From Phycisphaeraceae bacterium (GTDB lineage Bacteria > Planctomycetota > Phycisphaerae > Phycisphaerales > UBA1924), in assembly GCA_020639215.1 (NCBI GenBank), contig JACKHA010000001.1:62001-126000 (forward strand): 64,000 bases of DNA, written 5' to 3'. Positions 45,988-55,249 of this stretch are shown piece by piece (within the stretch, counting starts at the first letter, position 1; each line of letters starts with the position of its first letter). The notes under the pieces are model-generated. The model did no database searches. It worked only from the letters and a program-made list of their open reading frames with translations, and was not told where the DNA came from. The position numbers were made by a program, and so were the translations under genes.

Positions 45988-48489
45988 ATGGCGCAGGTGG
46001 AGGAACTCGCTTCGGGGGCTGAACGCCCCGGCGTTGATCTCGTCGGACGGGGGGGGAAGGCTGGCGAGGCGAACGCCCTCGGCCCGGACGAGTTCCGGTA
46101 CGACGACTCGATCGTCCGGATGTTCTTCTGGGCGACGATGCTCTGGGGGGTGGTCGGGCTGCTGGTCGGGGTGATCCTGGCGTTCCAGCTGGCGCTCCCC
46201 GAGTTGAACCTCCTGCCGCAGATCGCGTTCGGGCGTTTGCGCCCGCTGCACACGAACGCGGTGATCTTCGCGTTCGGTGGAAACGCGATCTTCGCGGCGA
46301 TCTACTACTCCACGCCGCGTCTGTGCAAGACGCCGATGGCCAGCCCGCTGCTGGGTCGCCTGCACTTCTGGGGGTGGCAGGCGGTGATCGTGTCGGCGGC
46401 GCTGACGCTGCCGATGGGGATCACGCAGAGCAAGGAGTACGCCGAGCTGGAGTGGCCGATCGACCTGCTGATCGCGGTGGTGTGGGTCGGGTTCTTCGGT
46501 GTGAACTTCTTCTGGACGCTGGCGCGTCGTCGCGAGCGGCACCTGTACGTGGCGATCTGGTTCTACATCGCGACGATCGTGACGGTCGCGATGCTGCACG
46601 TGTTCAACAACCTGTGGGTGCCGGTGGGGATCGCGGAGCTGCTGGCGACGGGGACGATGCCGGGCCCGGAGGTGATGCTCAAGTCGTACCCGGTGTACGC
46701 GGGGGTGCAGGACGCGTTCATGCAGTGGTGGTACGGGCACAACGCGGTGGCGTTCTTCCTGACCACGCCGTTCCTGGGGCTGATGTACTACTTCCTGCCG
46801 AAGGCGGCCGAGCGCCCGGTGTTCTCGTACAAGCTGTCGATCGTGCACTTCTGGAGCCTGGTGTTCATCTACATCTGGGCCGGGCCTCACCACCTGCACT
46901 ACACCGCGCTGCCGCAGTGGGCCAGCAGCCTAGGGATGCTGTTCAGCCTGATGCTGTGGATGCCCTCGTGGGGCGGGATGATCAACGGGCTGCTGACGCT
47001 GCGGGGGGCGTGGCACAAGGTCGCGGGCGACCCCGTGCTGAAGTTCTTCGTGCTGGCGATCACGTTCTACGGGATGTCGACGTTCGAGGGCCCGATGCTC
47101 TCGATCAAGACGGTCAACTCGCTGAGCCACTACACCGACTGGACGATCGCGCACGTGCACTCGGGCACGCTGGGGTGGAACGGGTTCATGATCTTCGGGA
47201 TGGCGTACTGGCTGGCGCCGCGCCTGTTCCAGACCGGGGGCCTGTTCAGCCAGAGGCTGGCATCGCTGCACTTCTGGACGGCCACGATCGGCATCCTGCT
47301 GTACGTCATCTCGATGTACACGTCGGGGGTGACCCAGGGGCTGATGTGGCGGGCCTTCGACGAGACCGGGCACCTGCAGTACCCCGACTTCATCGAGACG
47401 GTCGTGCAGCTCATGCCGTTCTACTGGATCCGTGCGGTCGGCGGGACGCTGTACCTGCTCGGGATCTGCGTCGGGGTCTACAACCTGTTCATGACGTGGC
47501 GGATGCGTCCGTCGGCGTACGAGCGCCCGGTGTTCCGGGCGGCGCCGCTGGACAAGAACTGGCAGCCGGCCCCGCTGCCGCCGGCGCGCCTGGGCGGATC
47601 GAACACGAACTTCGCCAAGGCGGGCGACCAGTGGCTCCAGGGCTTCTGGCACCGGCGGCTCGAGGGGCGCATGGCCCGGTTCACGATCTGGGTGCTGATC
47701 GCGGTGGGCGCGGCGTCGCTGTTCGAGATCATCCCGACGTTCCTGATCAAGAGCAACGTGCCGACGATTGCGAGCGTGCAGCCGTACACCCCGCTGGAGC
47801 TGGCCGGTCGAGACATCTACATCTCGGAGGGCTGCTACAACTGCCATTCGCAGATGATCCGCCCGATCTTCGCGGAAGTCCGGCGATATGGCGACTACTC
47901 GAAGCCCGGCGAATTCGTGTACGACCACCCGTTCCAGTGGGGCAGCCGGCGCATCGGGCCGGACCTGGCGCGTGAGGGCGGCCGCCAGAGCCACTTCTGG
48001 CACCTGCTGCACCTCGTGCAACCGAACCAGGTGGTGACGGGCTCGATCATGCCGCGCTATTCCCATCTGGTCAACGAGCGCACGAGCTTCGAGGACATCA
48101 GGGCCCGGGTTCGCGCGATGGCGATGCTGGGCGTGCCGTACGGCCCGGCGATCAACGACGCGCCGGACATGGCCCGTGCCCAGGCGCTCGAGATCGCCGA
48201 GGCGACGATCGAGCAGGCCCAGGGCCTGGACATCCTGCAGGGCTCGCTGGCGGACCACGCGGCGATCGTGGACGCGCAGGACCTGTCGGAGCGAAAGGTC
48301 ATCGCGCTGATCGCGTACCTGCAGCGGCTCGGGGTCGACCTCACGCGCCCGGCACCGACGGACGAGTCGGGCGAGACGGCGAGCGTGCGGCCCGCCACCG
48401 GGGAACTGCCCGGCGCCCTGTCCGCCGCCGACGCCGGGGGGTCCATCGCGGGCATGGGCGGCCCCGGCCTGATCGGGGGTGGGCGATGA
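45988..48489 (+). CDS. ccoNO: Fused cbb3 cytochrome oxidase subunits I and II
   Basis: An 833-residue fusion of CcoN and CcoO, the catalytic core of the high-affinity oxygen reductase. About 470 residues of CcoN contain twelve or so helices with haem and copper His ligands in LHTNAVIFAFGGNAIF, WWYGHNAVAFFLT, WAGPHHLHYTALP and AHVHSGTLGWNG. A linker follows, then the CcoO part with a single helix (FTIWVLIAVGAASLFEIIPT) and a c-type haem site CYNCHSQM near 616-621. MIRPIFAEVRRYGDYSKPGE and WGSRRIGPDLAREGG are typical CcoO segments. The start at 45988 has GGAGGAAC upstream. The stop overlaps ccoQ (ATGA). The fusion is known in Bacteroidota and some planctomycetes. Confidence 0.95.
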   Translation: MAQVEELASGAERPGVDLVGRGGKAGEANALGPDEFRYDDSIVRMFFWATMLWGVVGLLVGVILAFQLALPELNLLPQIAFGRLRPLHTNAVIFAFGGNAIFAAIYYSTPRLCKTPMASPLLGRLHFWGWQAVIVSAALTLPMGITQSKEYAELEWPIDLLIAVVWVGFFGVNFFWTLARRRERHLYVAIWFYIATIVTVAMLHVFNNLWVPVGIAELLATGTMPGPEVMLKSYPVYAGVQDAFMQWWYGHNAVAFFLTTPFLGLMYYFLPKAAERPVFSYKLSIVHFWSLVFIYIWAGPHHLHYTALPQWASSLGMLFSLMLWMPSWGGMINGLLTLRGAWHKVAGDPVLKFFVLAITFYGMSTFEGPMLSIKTVNSLSHYTDWTIAHVHSGTLGWNGFMIFGMAYWLAPRLFQTGGLFSQRLASLHFWTATIGILLYVISMYTSGVTQGLMWRAFDETGHLQYPDFIETVVQLMPFYWIRAVGGTLYLLGICVGVYNLFMTWRMRPSAYERPVFRAAPLDKNWQPAPLPPARLGGSNTNFAKAGDQWLQGFWHRRLEGRMARFTIWVLIAVGAASLFEIIPTFLIKSNVPTIASVQPYTPLELAGRDIYISEGCYNCHSQMIRPIFAEVRRYGDYSKPGEFVYDHPFQWGSRRIGPDLAREGGRQSHFWHLLHLVQPNQVVTGSIMPRYSHLVNERTSFEDIRARVRAMAMLGVPYGPAINDAPDMARAQALEIAEATIEQAQGLDILQGSLADHAAIVDAQDLSERKVIALIAYLQRLGVDLTRPAPTDESGETASVRPATGELPGALSAADAGGSIAGMGGPGLIGGGR

Positions 48490-48710
48490 GCCTGTCGGAC
48501 ATCATGGGCAACCTTGCCCTCGACGTGTACGCCCAGGTGGCGCTGGTCCTGTTCCTGGTCGCGTTCGGCGCGATCGCGATCAACGTCCTGTCCCGACGCC
48601 CGGAGCAGACGCGTCGGGACGCGGCCCTGCCGCTGGGCGACGAGCCCGAGTATCGGAGTACGCCCAGCGATCGCGCGCCGGCCGCGACCGGGCGAGGGGG
48701 TGGCGCATGA
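48486..48710 (+). CDS. ccoQ: CcoQ-like small oxidase subunit
   Basis: A 74-residue protein with one membrane helix (VYAQVALVLFLVAFGAIAIN) and a short charged tail, in the position and size of CcoQ/FixQ. The Pro/Arg-rich tail is longer than usual. Start and stop overlap both neighbours by ATGA. CcoQ stabilises the CcoNOP complex. Identity rests mostly on position. Confidence 0.8.
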   Translation: MSLSDIMGNLALDVYAQVALVLFLVAFGAIAINVLSRRPEQTRRDAALPLGDEPEYRSTPSDRAPAATGRGGGA

Positions 48711-49327
48711 GCGACAAGAGCGAACCGACCCTGATCCAGGGGCACGAGTACGACGGGATCCAGGAGTACGACAACCCGACGCCGGGCTGGTGGCACCTGG
48801 TCTTCCTGGTGTCGATCCTGTTCAGCTTCTTCTACTTCATCATGTCGTTCGGGAGCCCGTTCTTTGTCGGGCCGTACGAGCAGTTGGCGGCAGCCCAGGA
48901 GGCCGAGTACGCGCGGATGTTCGCGGGCATCGGCGAGCTGGAGAACGACGAGCACACGATCCTGACGCTGATGGACAACGAGAAGTGGGTGGCGATCGCC
49001 TCCGGCACGTTCCGCGGCAACTGCGTCTCGTGCCACGGGGCCGAGGGCGGCGGGCAGGTCGGGCCCAACCTTTGCGACGACTCGTATAAGAACGTCCGGA
49101 CGGTCACGGACATCTACGAGGTGATCACGAACGGCGCCGCCAACGGGGCCATGCCCGCCTGGGGGAACCGGTTCAGCCACAACGAGCTGGTGCTGTTGGC
49201 CTCGTACGTCGCCTCGCTGCGCGGCACGTCGCCCGCGGGCACGATCCGCGGCCCGGAGGGCGACGCGATCCCGGCGTGGCCCGATGTTCGAGCCGACGCC
49301 CCGCCGGCGGGGGCGGGGGGTCAATAG
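48707..49327 (+). CDS. ccoP: Monohaem CcoP-like cytochrome c subunit
   Basis: A 206-residue subunit. The N-terminal segment HEYDGIQEYDNPTPGWWHLV is characteristic of CcoP, and one helix follows (LVFLVSILFSFFYFIMSFG). The cytochrome c domain has a single CVSCHG site near residue 106, and the axial Met is probably in GAMPAWGNRFS. Classical CcoP carries two haem groups in two domains; the second is absent here, making the protein about 100 residues shorter. It passes electrons from soluble cytochrome c to the CcoO haem. It starts in an ATGA overlap with ccoQ. Confidence 0.9.
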   Translation: MSDKSEPTLIQGHEYDGIQEYDNPTPGWWHLVFLVSILFSFFYFIMSFGSPFFVGPYEQLAAAQEAEYARMFAGIGELENDEHTILTLMDNEKWVAIASGTFRGNCVSCHGAEGGGQVGPNLCDDSYKNVRTVTDIYEVITNGAANGAMPAWGNRFSHNELVLLASYVASLRGTSPAGTIRGPEGDAIPAWPDVRADAPPAGAGGQ

Positions 49328-49329
49328 GC

Positions 49330-50952
49330 GTGACGACCTCGGCTCCCGCGGACTATCGGGTGCTCTCGACGCTCAACGCCGACGGGTCGCGTCGGTGGCT
49401 CCGCCCCAAGCGGTCGCCGGGGCGGTGGCTGAACCGGCGTCGCCTGCTGGGGTATCTGCTGATCGCGCTGTTCGTGACGCTGCCCCATCTGCGGATCCTG
49501 GGTAAGCCGCCGATCCTGCTGGACATCATCGCCCGCGAGTTCACGTTCTTCGGCCTGACGCTGTACCCGACCGACACGCTGCTGCTGGCCCTGCTGGTGC
49601 TGATCGTGTTCCTGAGCGTGTTCTTCCTGACGGCGCTGGTCGGGCGGGTGTGGTGCGGCTGGGGCTGCCCGCAGACCGTGTACCTCGAGCTGGTGTTCCG
49701 CCCGATCGAGCGGCTCTTCGAGGGCCAGCCGGGGCGGACGCGGAAGACCGCGGGGTGGCGCACGCCCGCGAAATACCTGACCTACCTCGTGCTCAGCGTG
49801 TTCCTGGCCCACACGTTCCTGGCGTACTTCGTGCCCACAACGGAACTGTACGGGTGGATGACGCGCTCGCCCCTGCACCACCCGGTGTCGTTCCTGCTGG
49901 TGGTGGCGGTGACGGGGCTGATGCTGTTCGACTTCGGGTTCTTCCGCGAGCAGGTGTGCATCGTGGCCTGCCCGTACGGGCGGTTCCAGTCGGTCATGCT
50001 CGACCGAGACTCGCTGATCATCGGGTACGACCGCGGCCGCGGCGAGCCTCGGGGAAAGGGCAAGCGGACGCCCCGGGCCCGCGGCACGCCGCGCAGCGCG
50101 GGTGACGAGTCGAAGGTCGTCTCTCTGCCGGTGGCGAGGATCGCTCCGTCGGCGGCGGCCAACGGCGTGGCTCCGGAGACTGCGCAGGCGGAATCGGCCG
50201 TGGGCCGCGACCGGGAGACGCTCGGCGGCGAACGCGTCCAATTGGGCGACTGCATCGATTGCCGCATGTGCGTCACGACGTGCCCCACCGGCATCGACAT
50301 CCGCGACGGGCTGCAGATGGAGTGCGTGAACTGCACCCAGTGCATCGACGCGTGCGACTCGGTTATGGGCAAGATCGGCCTGCCCCCTGGCCTGATCCGG
50401 TACTCCTCGCAGCGGTCGCTCGAGGAGGGGCGCCGGCGGGTCGTGCGACCGCGGGTGTTCGTGTACCCCTCGATCATCCTCGTGCTGCTCGTGGCGTTCA
50501 TCTCGGTGCTGTCGATGCGCGGCCCGTTCCACGCCAGCGTGCTGCGCGGGCCGGGCATGCCGTTCACCGTCATGGCGGACGGCTCGATCACCAACCCGAT
50601 CCGCGTGAAGATCCACAACCGCTCGCTGTCCGAGCACTCCTACCGCCTGGAGCTGGTCGGGGCGGACAACGCCGAGATCGTCTCCGAGATCGGCGCGATC
50701 GTGCTGGGTCCCGGCGAGCGGTTCAACCAGCCGATGCTGCTGCGCGTGCCGCGGGCCGCGTTCATCACGCCTCGCCTCGATCTGGGCGTCCGCGTGATCG
50801 AGGACGGCGGAGCCACGAGCGTCGCGACGGTTCGGGCGTTGGGGCCGGCCTCGCGCGCGGGCGCGCCGGTGGCGTCGCCGTCGGGCTCGGGATCATCACC
50901 CCAACCGGAACCCACATCGGAGGACGCCCATGGCGACACCGACCCAACCTGA
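49330..50952 (+). CDS. ccoG: CcoG/FixG oxidase accessory ferredoxin-like protein
   Basis: A 540-residue membrane protein that reduces Cu(II) or otherwise assists oxidase assembly. It starts at GTG 49330, two bases after the ccoP stop. Five helices include LLGYLLIALFVTLPHLRILG and SFLLVVAVTGLMLFDFGFF. The conserved WCGWGCPQTVYLE and VCIVACPYGRFQSVMLDRD are present. Two 4Fe-4S sites appear as CIDCRMCVTTCPTGIDI near residue 308 and CVNCTQCIDACDSVM near 331. The C-terminal Ig-like domain (NPIRVKIHNRSLSEHSYRLE) is complete. About 65 extra residues of low-complexity Arg/Ala/Gly sequence sit just before the first ferredoxin motif. Confidence 0.93.
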   Translation: MTTSAPADYRVLSTLNADGSRRWLRPKRSPGRWLNRRRLLGYLLIALFVTLPHLRILGKPPILLDIIAREFTFFGLTLYPTDTLLLALLVLIVFLSVFFLTALVGRVWCGWGCPQTVYLELVFRPIERLFEGQPGRTRKTAGWRTPAKYLTYLVLSVFLAHTFLAYFVPTTELYGWMTRSPLHHPVSFLLVVAVTGLMLFDFGFFREQVCIVACPYGRFQSVMLDRDSLIIGYDRGRGEPRGKGKRTPRARGTPRSAGDESKVVSLPVARIAPSAAANGVAPETAQAESAVGRDRETLGGERVQLGDCIDCRMCVTTCPTGIDIRDGLQMECVNCTQCIDACDSVMGKIGLPPGLIRYSSQRSLEEGRRRVVRPRVFVYPSIILVLLVAFISVLSMRGPFHASVLRGPGMPFTVMADGSITNPIRVKIHNRSLSEHSYRLELVGADNAEIVSEIGAIVLGPGERFNQPMLLRVPRAAFITPRLDLGVRVIEDGGATSVATVRALGPASRAGAPVASPSGSGSSPQPEPTSEDAHGDTDPT

Positions 50953-51529
50953 GCGCTCCCTCGCGTGGCTCTGGCCCGTGGGCCTCATCGCGCTGATGTG
51001 CGGCAGCGTCGGCATCTGCGTCGCCACCGCCGTTGTCGCCGCGCGGGACCCGTCGTTCGCGCTCGAGCCCGACTACTACGACAAGGCCCTCGCGTGGGAC
51101 GAGTCCGCCGCGGCCCGCGCGGCCAGCGACGCCCTCGGATGGACCGCAGAGGTGGAGGTATCGCTCCCGGGGGCCGATGGCGCGCCCGACGGGGCGCGGA
51201 CGGTCTCGCTCCGATTGCGCGATTCGCAGGGCGAGCCCGTCGCCGCCGATCGCGTCGAGATCGCAGCGTTCCACCACGCGCGGATGCGCGACATCCAGCG
51301 CCTCTCGGTCGGCGCGGGCGACCCGGCCATCGACAGCGGCCCGGGCACGCTCGTGCTCGCCGAGGCGGGGCGGTGGGTCTGGTCGCTGGGCGAGGCGCGA
51401 GCGGGGGTCTGGCAGGTCCGCGTCCGTGCGGCCCGAGGCCAGGACGTGTTCCTGGCCACCATCGACACCGAGACCCCCGACGGCGCTCGCATCGGGGCGC
51501 GCGGCTCCACCGGGAACGGGGGTGGATGA
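50930..51529 (+). CDS. ccoH: FixH/CcoH-family assembly protein
   Basis: A 199-residue protein with one N-terminal helix (WLWPVGLIALMCGSVGICVA) and a periplasmic beta domain. The segment SFALEPDYYDKALAWDESAA matches the FixH motif ExDYYxKxLxxD. The later part (VSLRLRDSQGEPVAADRVEI, GRWVWSLGEARAGVWQVRVR) is Ig-like, as in copper-handling FixH proteins. The start lies 23 nt inside ccoG. FixH stabilises the oxidase during assembly. Confidence 0.88.
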   Translation: MATPTQPERSLAWLWPVGLIALMCGSVGICVATAVVAARDPSFALEPDYYDKALAWDESAAARAASDALGWTAEVEVSLPGADGAPDGARTVSLRLRDSQGEPVAADRVEIAAFHHARMRDIQRLSVGAGDPAIDSGPGTLVLAEAGRWVWSLGEARAGVWQVRVRAARGQDVFLATIDTETPDGARIGARGSTGNGGG

Positions 51530-52386
51530 TGCTCGCGCTCGTCCTTGGCGTCGTCGTCGCCAGCGTCCTGGGCAGCCTGCACTGCGCCGGGATGTGCGGC
51601 CCGTTCCTGGCCTTCGCCCTTGGGCTGAACGAGCCGGGCGTGAGCAAGGCGCGGGCCCAGGCGGCCTACCACGCCGGACGCCTGGCGACGTACACGCTGC
51701 TGGGCGCGATCGCGGGCCTGCTCGGCAAGGCGCTCGACGTTTCGGGCGAGGCGCTGGGCCTGCAGCGCGTCACCGTGGCGCTCGCGGGCGCGACGATGAT
51801 CGTGTTCGGCCTGACCGCGCTGGCCCGGGCTTCGGGGCGGCAACTGCCCTCCATCAAGGCGCCGAGGTACATCGAGCGCGTCTTCCGGCGCGGCTGCGAC
51901 GCCGCGATGCGCGTCCCGCCCCTGCACCGGGCGGCGATCGTCGGCCTGCTGACCACGCTGCTGCCGTGCGGCTGGCTGTACTCGTTCGCGATCGTCGCGG
52001 CGGGCACGGCGAGCCCGGCGTCGGGCGCGATCGTGATGGGTGCGTTCTGGCTCGGCACGCTGCCGGTCATGGTGAGCCTAGGCGCGGGCGTGCAGACGCT
52101 GGCCGGCCCGCTGCGCCGGGCCGTCCCGACGGTCATGGCGCTGGTGATCATCGCGCTGGGGCTGCACGCGCTGGTGGGTCGCGCGGGCGTGTCGCTGGCG
52201 AATCTGGAAACGGCGGCCCAGGCCGCACACCCGGGGGCCGAGCGCGTCCAGCGTTCCTCCGCCGACGCGCCGGCTTCCCGGGGCCTTGATGCGAGCCGCG
52301 CCGCGCTCGAGCGCATCGGCGACGAGCCGCTGCCATGCTGCGAAGGCGAAGAGGAAGCGGCTCCCGCGAACGGAGGCGGGGCGTGA
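51526..52386 (+). CDS. SafE/TauE-family membrane protein of the oxidase operon
   Basis: A 286-residue protein with six helices of the sulfite exporter TauE/SafE (COG2836) type. The opening LGSLHCAGMCGPFLAF contains the conserved Cys pair, and GLLTTLLPCGWLYSFA has the second conserved Cys. This group, often written CcoH-like or DsbD-like, accompanies ccoGHIS clusters and is thought to help copper supply or haem-copper centre assembly. The tail after about residue 225 is disordered and ends with PCCEGEEE. It starts in an overlap with the preceding stop, and its own TGA overlaps the GTG of ccoI. Confidence 0.85.
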   Translation: MMLALVLGVVVASVLGSLHCAGMCGPFLAFALGLNEPGVSKARAQAAYHAGRLATYTLLGAIAGLLGKALDVSGEALGLQRVTVALAGATMIVFGLTALARASGRQLPSIKAPRYIERVFRRGCDAAMRVPPLHRAAIVGLLTTLLPCGWLYSFAIVAAGTASPASGAIVMGAFWLGTLPVMVSLGAGVQTLAGPLRRAVPTVMALVIIALGLHALVGRAGVSLANLETAAQAAHPGAERVQRSSADAPASRGLDASRAALERIGDEPLPCCEGEEEAAPANGGGA

Positions 52387-55079
52387 GCGCCCTCGCGCCA
52401 ACGAGCATCCGGGCATCGCGCGAGGCACCCGCGGTCGAGGAGACGACGCCGGAGCAGGCATCGAAGCATCGCGGCGTCGAGGCTCCGAGTGTCGAAGCGA
52501 ACACGGCCGCCGGCACAACCAGCCCGGATCGAACCACCTGCACCCACTGCGGGCTCGGCGTGCCCGCGGCGTTGGTCCAGCCTGGCTCGCCTGAGCAGTT
52601 CTGCTGCGACGCGTGCCGTCTCGTCTACCAGACCATCCACGCCTGCGGGCTCGACCAGTATTACGCGATCCGCGAGCGTCTCGGGGCCCAGGGGCGGCAA
52701 GCCGCGGCCTCGTCCGGCGCGGACGGGTTCGCCGAGTTCGATGATCCGGCGTTCACCAGCGTCTACGCCCGACCCGCCGCGATCGCGGGGGAGGACAACG
52801 CGGGCCTCCTGCGGGTCGAGCTGCTGCTCGAGGGCGTGCACTGCGCGGCGTGCCTGTGGCTGGTCGAACGCCTGCCGCGCGTTGTTGATGGCGTCCGCTC
52901 GGCCCGTCTGGATTTCCGGCGCGCGGTGGCCGAGATCGTGTGGGACCCCGCGGTCGTACCGTTGTCGCGCGTCGCGCGGGCCCTGGCCAGCCTCGGCTAC
53001 CGCCCCCACCCCGTCACCGACTCCGCGGCCCGGGAGGCCCGGCGTCGCCAGGACCGGGCGTATCTGGTCCGCATCGGCGTCGCCGCCGCCTGCGCCGGCA
53101 ACGCCATGCTGCTGGCGTTCGCCCTGTACAGCGCCGAGTTCGACGCCATGCACCCGGTGTATGCCGCCGCGTTCCGATGGCTCTCGGTCGGGCTAGGGGT
53201 TCTGAGCCTGGCCTGGCCCGGGCGCGTGTTCCTGGAGGGCGCTCTGGCCGCGGCCCGGGCCCGCCTGTGGCACCTGGACATGCCAATCGCGATGGCGCTG
53301 CTCGTGGGCAACATCGCGGGCGTCGCGGCGGCCATCCAGGGCACCAGCGAGATCTACGCCGACTCGCTGACGATGCTCGTGTTCCTGCTGCTGGTCGGGC
53401 GCTGGATGCAGATCCGCCAGCAGCGCCACGCCCTCGACTCGGTCGAGCTGCTGTTCTCGCTCACGCCCGGCGTTGCCCACGTCGTCGAGGGCGAGCCGAC
53501 AAGCCCGCACGCGCCGGTCCGCGACGCCTCGGTGCAGTCGCTCCAGCCCGGCTCCATCGTCGAGGTCCGCCCGCTGGAGGCGTTCCCGATCGACGGCGTC
53601 GTCGTGCTCGGAAAGACCACGGTCGACGCGTCGATCCTCACGGGCGAATCGCGTCCCGTGCCGACGGGTGTCGGGAGCGAGGTCGTTGCGGGCGCGGTCA
53701 ACCTGGCATCCACGATTCGCGTCCGCGCCACCGCCGTTGGACGCCACACCAGGGCCGGACGCCTGATGGCGACCATCGAGGAACTCTCGCGTCGGCGCAC
53801 GCCGATCGTGGGGTCCGCCCAGCGTCTGGCCGCCCCTTTCGTGCTCTCGGTCGCGACGCTCGCGCTGGTCACGCTGGCGATCCACGTCGGCGACGGGCTG
53901 GCCCCCGCGCTCCGCCACGCCATCGCGCTGCTCGTCGCGACGTGCCCGTGCGCCATCGCGCTGGCCACGCCGCTGGTCGTGACCATGGGCGTGGGTCGTG
54001 CAGCGCGGCACGGTGTGCTGGTCAAGGGCGGCGACGTGTTCGAGCGACTGGCCCGCCCGGGCCTGCTCGTGCTCGACAAAACCGGCACCGCCACCACCGG
54101 ACGCTTCGACGTGCTCGAGTGGGTCGGCGACGCGTCGCTGCGCCCGCTCGTCGCGGCGATCGAGGCCGGATCGACGCACCCGGTCGCCGTGGCCCTGGCT
54201 CGCCACGCGGGTTCCGAAGCAGCGGGTTCCGCGCCGATGCGTGCCGACGGCTGGACGATCGAGCACGTGCTGGCCCGCGGCGTGGTCGCCTCCGACGCTG
54301 CTTGCACGGTCCGAGTTGGCTCGCCGGCGTGGCTGGCCTCGCTCGGCGTGGTCGCACCCGAGTGGGCCGAGCGGGCGATCGCGCGGGGCCGCTCGCACGC
54401 CCACACGCCCGTGGCCATCGCCGTTGACGAGCAAGTCGAGGGCGTCGCCATCCTGGGCGATCTGGTCCGCCCCGACGCCCGCCCGGCGCTCGATGCGCTC
54501 CGGGCCGCGGGCTGGCGCATAGCCATGCTCTCAGGAGACGACCCCGCGGTCGTCCGGGCGGTCGCCTCGGATTTGGGCATCGACCCCGCGCTGGCCTGGG
54601 GCGGGGCGTCGCCGGAGCAGAAGCACGAGCGGATCGCCGCGCTCATGGGCGAGGCCAGACGGGGCACGCCCGTGGTCATGGTCGGAGACGGCGTCAACGA
54701 CGCGCCGGCGCTCGCCACGGCGTCGGTGGGCATCGCGGTCCGTGGCGGGGCCGAGGCCTCGCTCGCCGCCGCCGATGTCTACATCGAGCGCGGCGGGCTG
54801 GCCCCGATCGGAGCGCTGGCCGATGCGTCCCGGCGTGTGCTCCGAACCATCCGCCTGTGCCTGGGGCTGGCGCTGGCGTACAACGCGTTGGCGGCCGGCC
54901 TGGTGCTGGCGGGCCTGCTCTCACCGCTGGTCGCGGCGGCGATGATGCCCATCAGTTCGATGACGGTGCTGGCGGTGGCCGTGCGGTCGCGAACGTTCGC
55001 ACGCCGCCACGAAGCGGTAGGCAGTGCCGATCGGACCCCACGCCAACTGTCCTTCACACCCCCGGAGGGCACACGATGA
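52383..55079 (+). CDS. ccoI: Copper-transporting P1B ATPase CcoI/FixI
   Basis: An 898-residue ATPase exporting copper for oxidase assembly. It begins at GTG 52383, overlapping the previous stop. A disordered N-terminus leads to a Cys-rich metal motif (CTHCGLG and FCCDACRLVYQ), then an HMA domain with VHCAACLWLVERLP. Eight helices include the transport motif LLVATCPCAIALATPL. The phosphorylated Asp is in LVLDKTGTATTGRF, with ILTGESRPVP, the THPVAVAL His-Pro motif and VVMVGDGVNDAPALATA. The C-terminus has the MMPISSMTVLAVAVR segment seen in CcoI. The stop overlaps ccoS. Confidence 0.95.
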   Translation: MSALAPTSIRASREAPAVEETTPEQASKHRGVEAPSVEANTAAGTTSPDRTTCTHCGLGVPAALVQPGSPEQFCCDACRLVYQTIHACGLDQYYAIRERLGAQGRQAAASSGADGFAEFDDPAFTSVYARPAAIAGEDNAGLLRVELLLEGVHCAACLWLVERLPRVVDGVRSARLDFRRAVAEIVWDPAVVPLSRVARALASLGYRPHPVTDSAAREARRRQDRAYLVRIGVAAACAGNAMLLAFALYSAEFDAMHPVYAAAFRWLSVGLGVLSLAWPGRVFLEGALAAARARLWHLDMPIAMALLVGNIAGVAAAIQGTSEIYADSLTMLVFLLLVGRWMQIRQQRHALDSVELLFSLTPGVAHVVEGEPTSPHAPVRDASVQSLQPGSIVEVRPLEAFPIDGVVVLGKTTVDASILTGESRPVPTGVGSEVVAGAVNLASTIRVRATAVGRHTRAGRLMATIEELSRRRTPIVGSAQRLAAPFVLSVATLALVTLAIHVGDGLAPALRHAIALLVATCPCAIALATPLVVTMGVGRAARHGVLVKGGDVFERLARPGLLVLDKTGTATTGRFDVLEWVGDASLRPLVAAIEAGSTHPVAVALARHAGSEAAGSAPMRADGWTIEHVLARGVVASDAACTVRVGSPAWLASLGVVAPEWAERAIARGRSHAHTPVAIAVDEQVEGVAILGDLVRPDARPALDALRAAGWRIAMLSGDDPAVVRAVASDLGIDPALAWGGASPEQKHERIAALMGEARRGTPVVMVGDGVNDAPALATASVGIAVRGGAEASLAAADVYIERGGLAPIGALADASRRVLRTIRLCLGLALAYNALAAGLVLAGLLSPLVAAAMMPISSMTVLAVAVRSRTFARRHEAVGSADRTPRQLSFTPPEGTR

Positions 55080-55246
55080 GCGTGCTGTGGATCGCGCTGC
55101 CGATCGCCCTGAGTCTGGCGGGCGCCGCCGTCGCGGGGTTCCTGTGGATGGTGCGCACGGGCCAGTTCGACGACCTCGACTCGCCGCGGTGGCGGGTCGT
55201 TCTGGACGACGACGAGCCGGTGCCGGCGGAACGCGAGCACCGTTGA
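55076..55246 (+). CDS. ccoS: Oxidase assembly protein CcoS
   Basis: A 56-residue protein with one helix (VLWIALPIALSLAGAAVAGF) and the CcoS signature FLWMVRTGQFDDLDSPRWR. It is needed to insert cofactors into cbb3 oxidase in other bacteria. It is the last gene of the operon, and its stop is 3 nt from the convergent asnB-like stop. Confidence 0.93.
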   Translation: MSVLWIALPIALSLAGAAVAGFLWMVRTGQFDDLDSPRWRVVLDDDEPVPAEREHR

Positions 55247-55249
55247 GCC

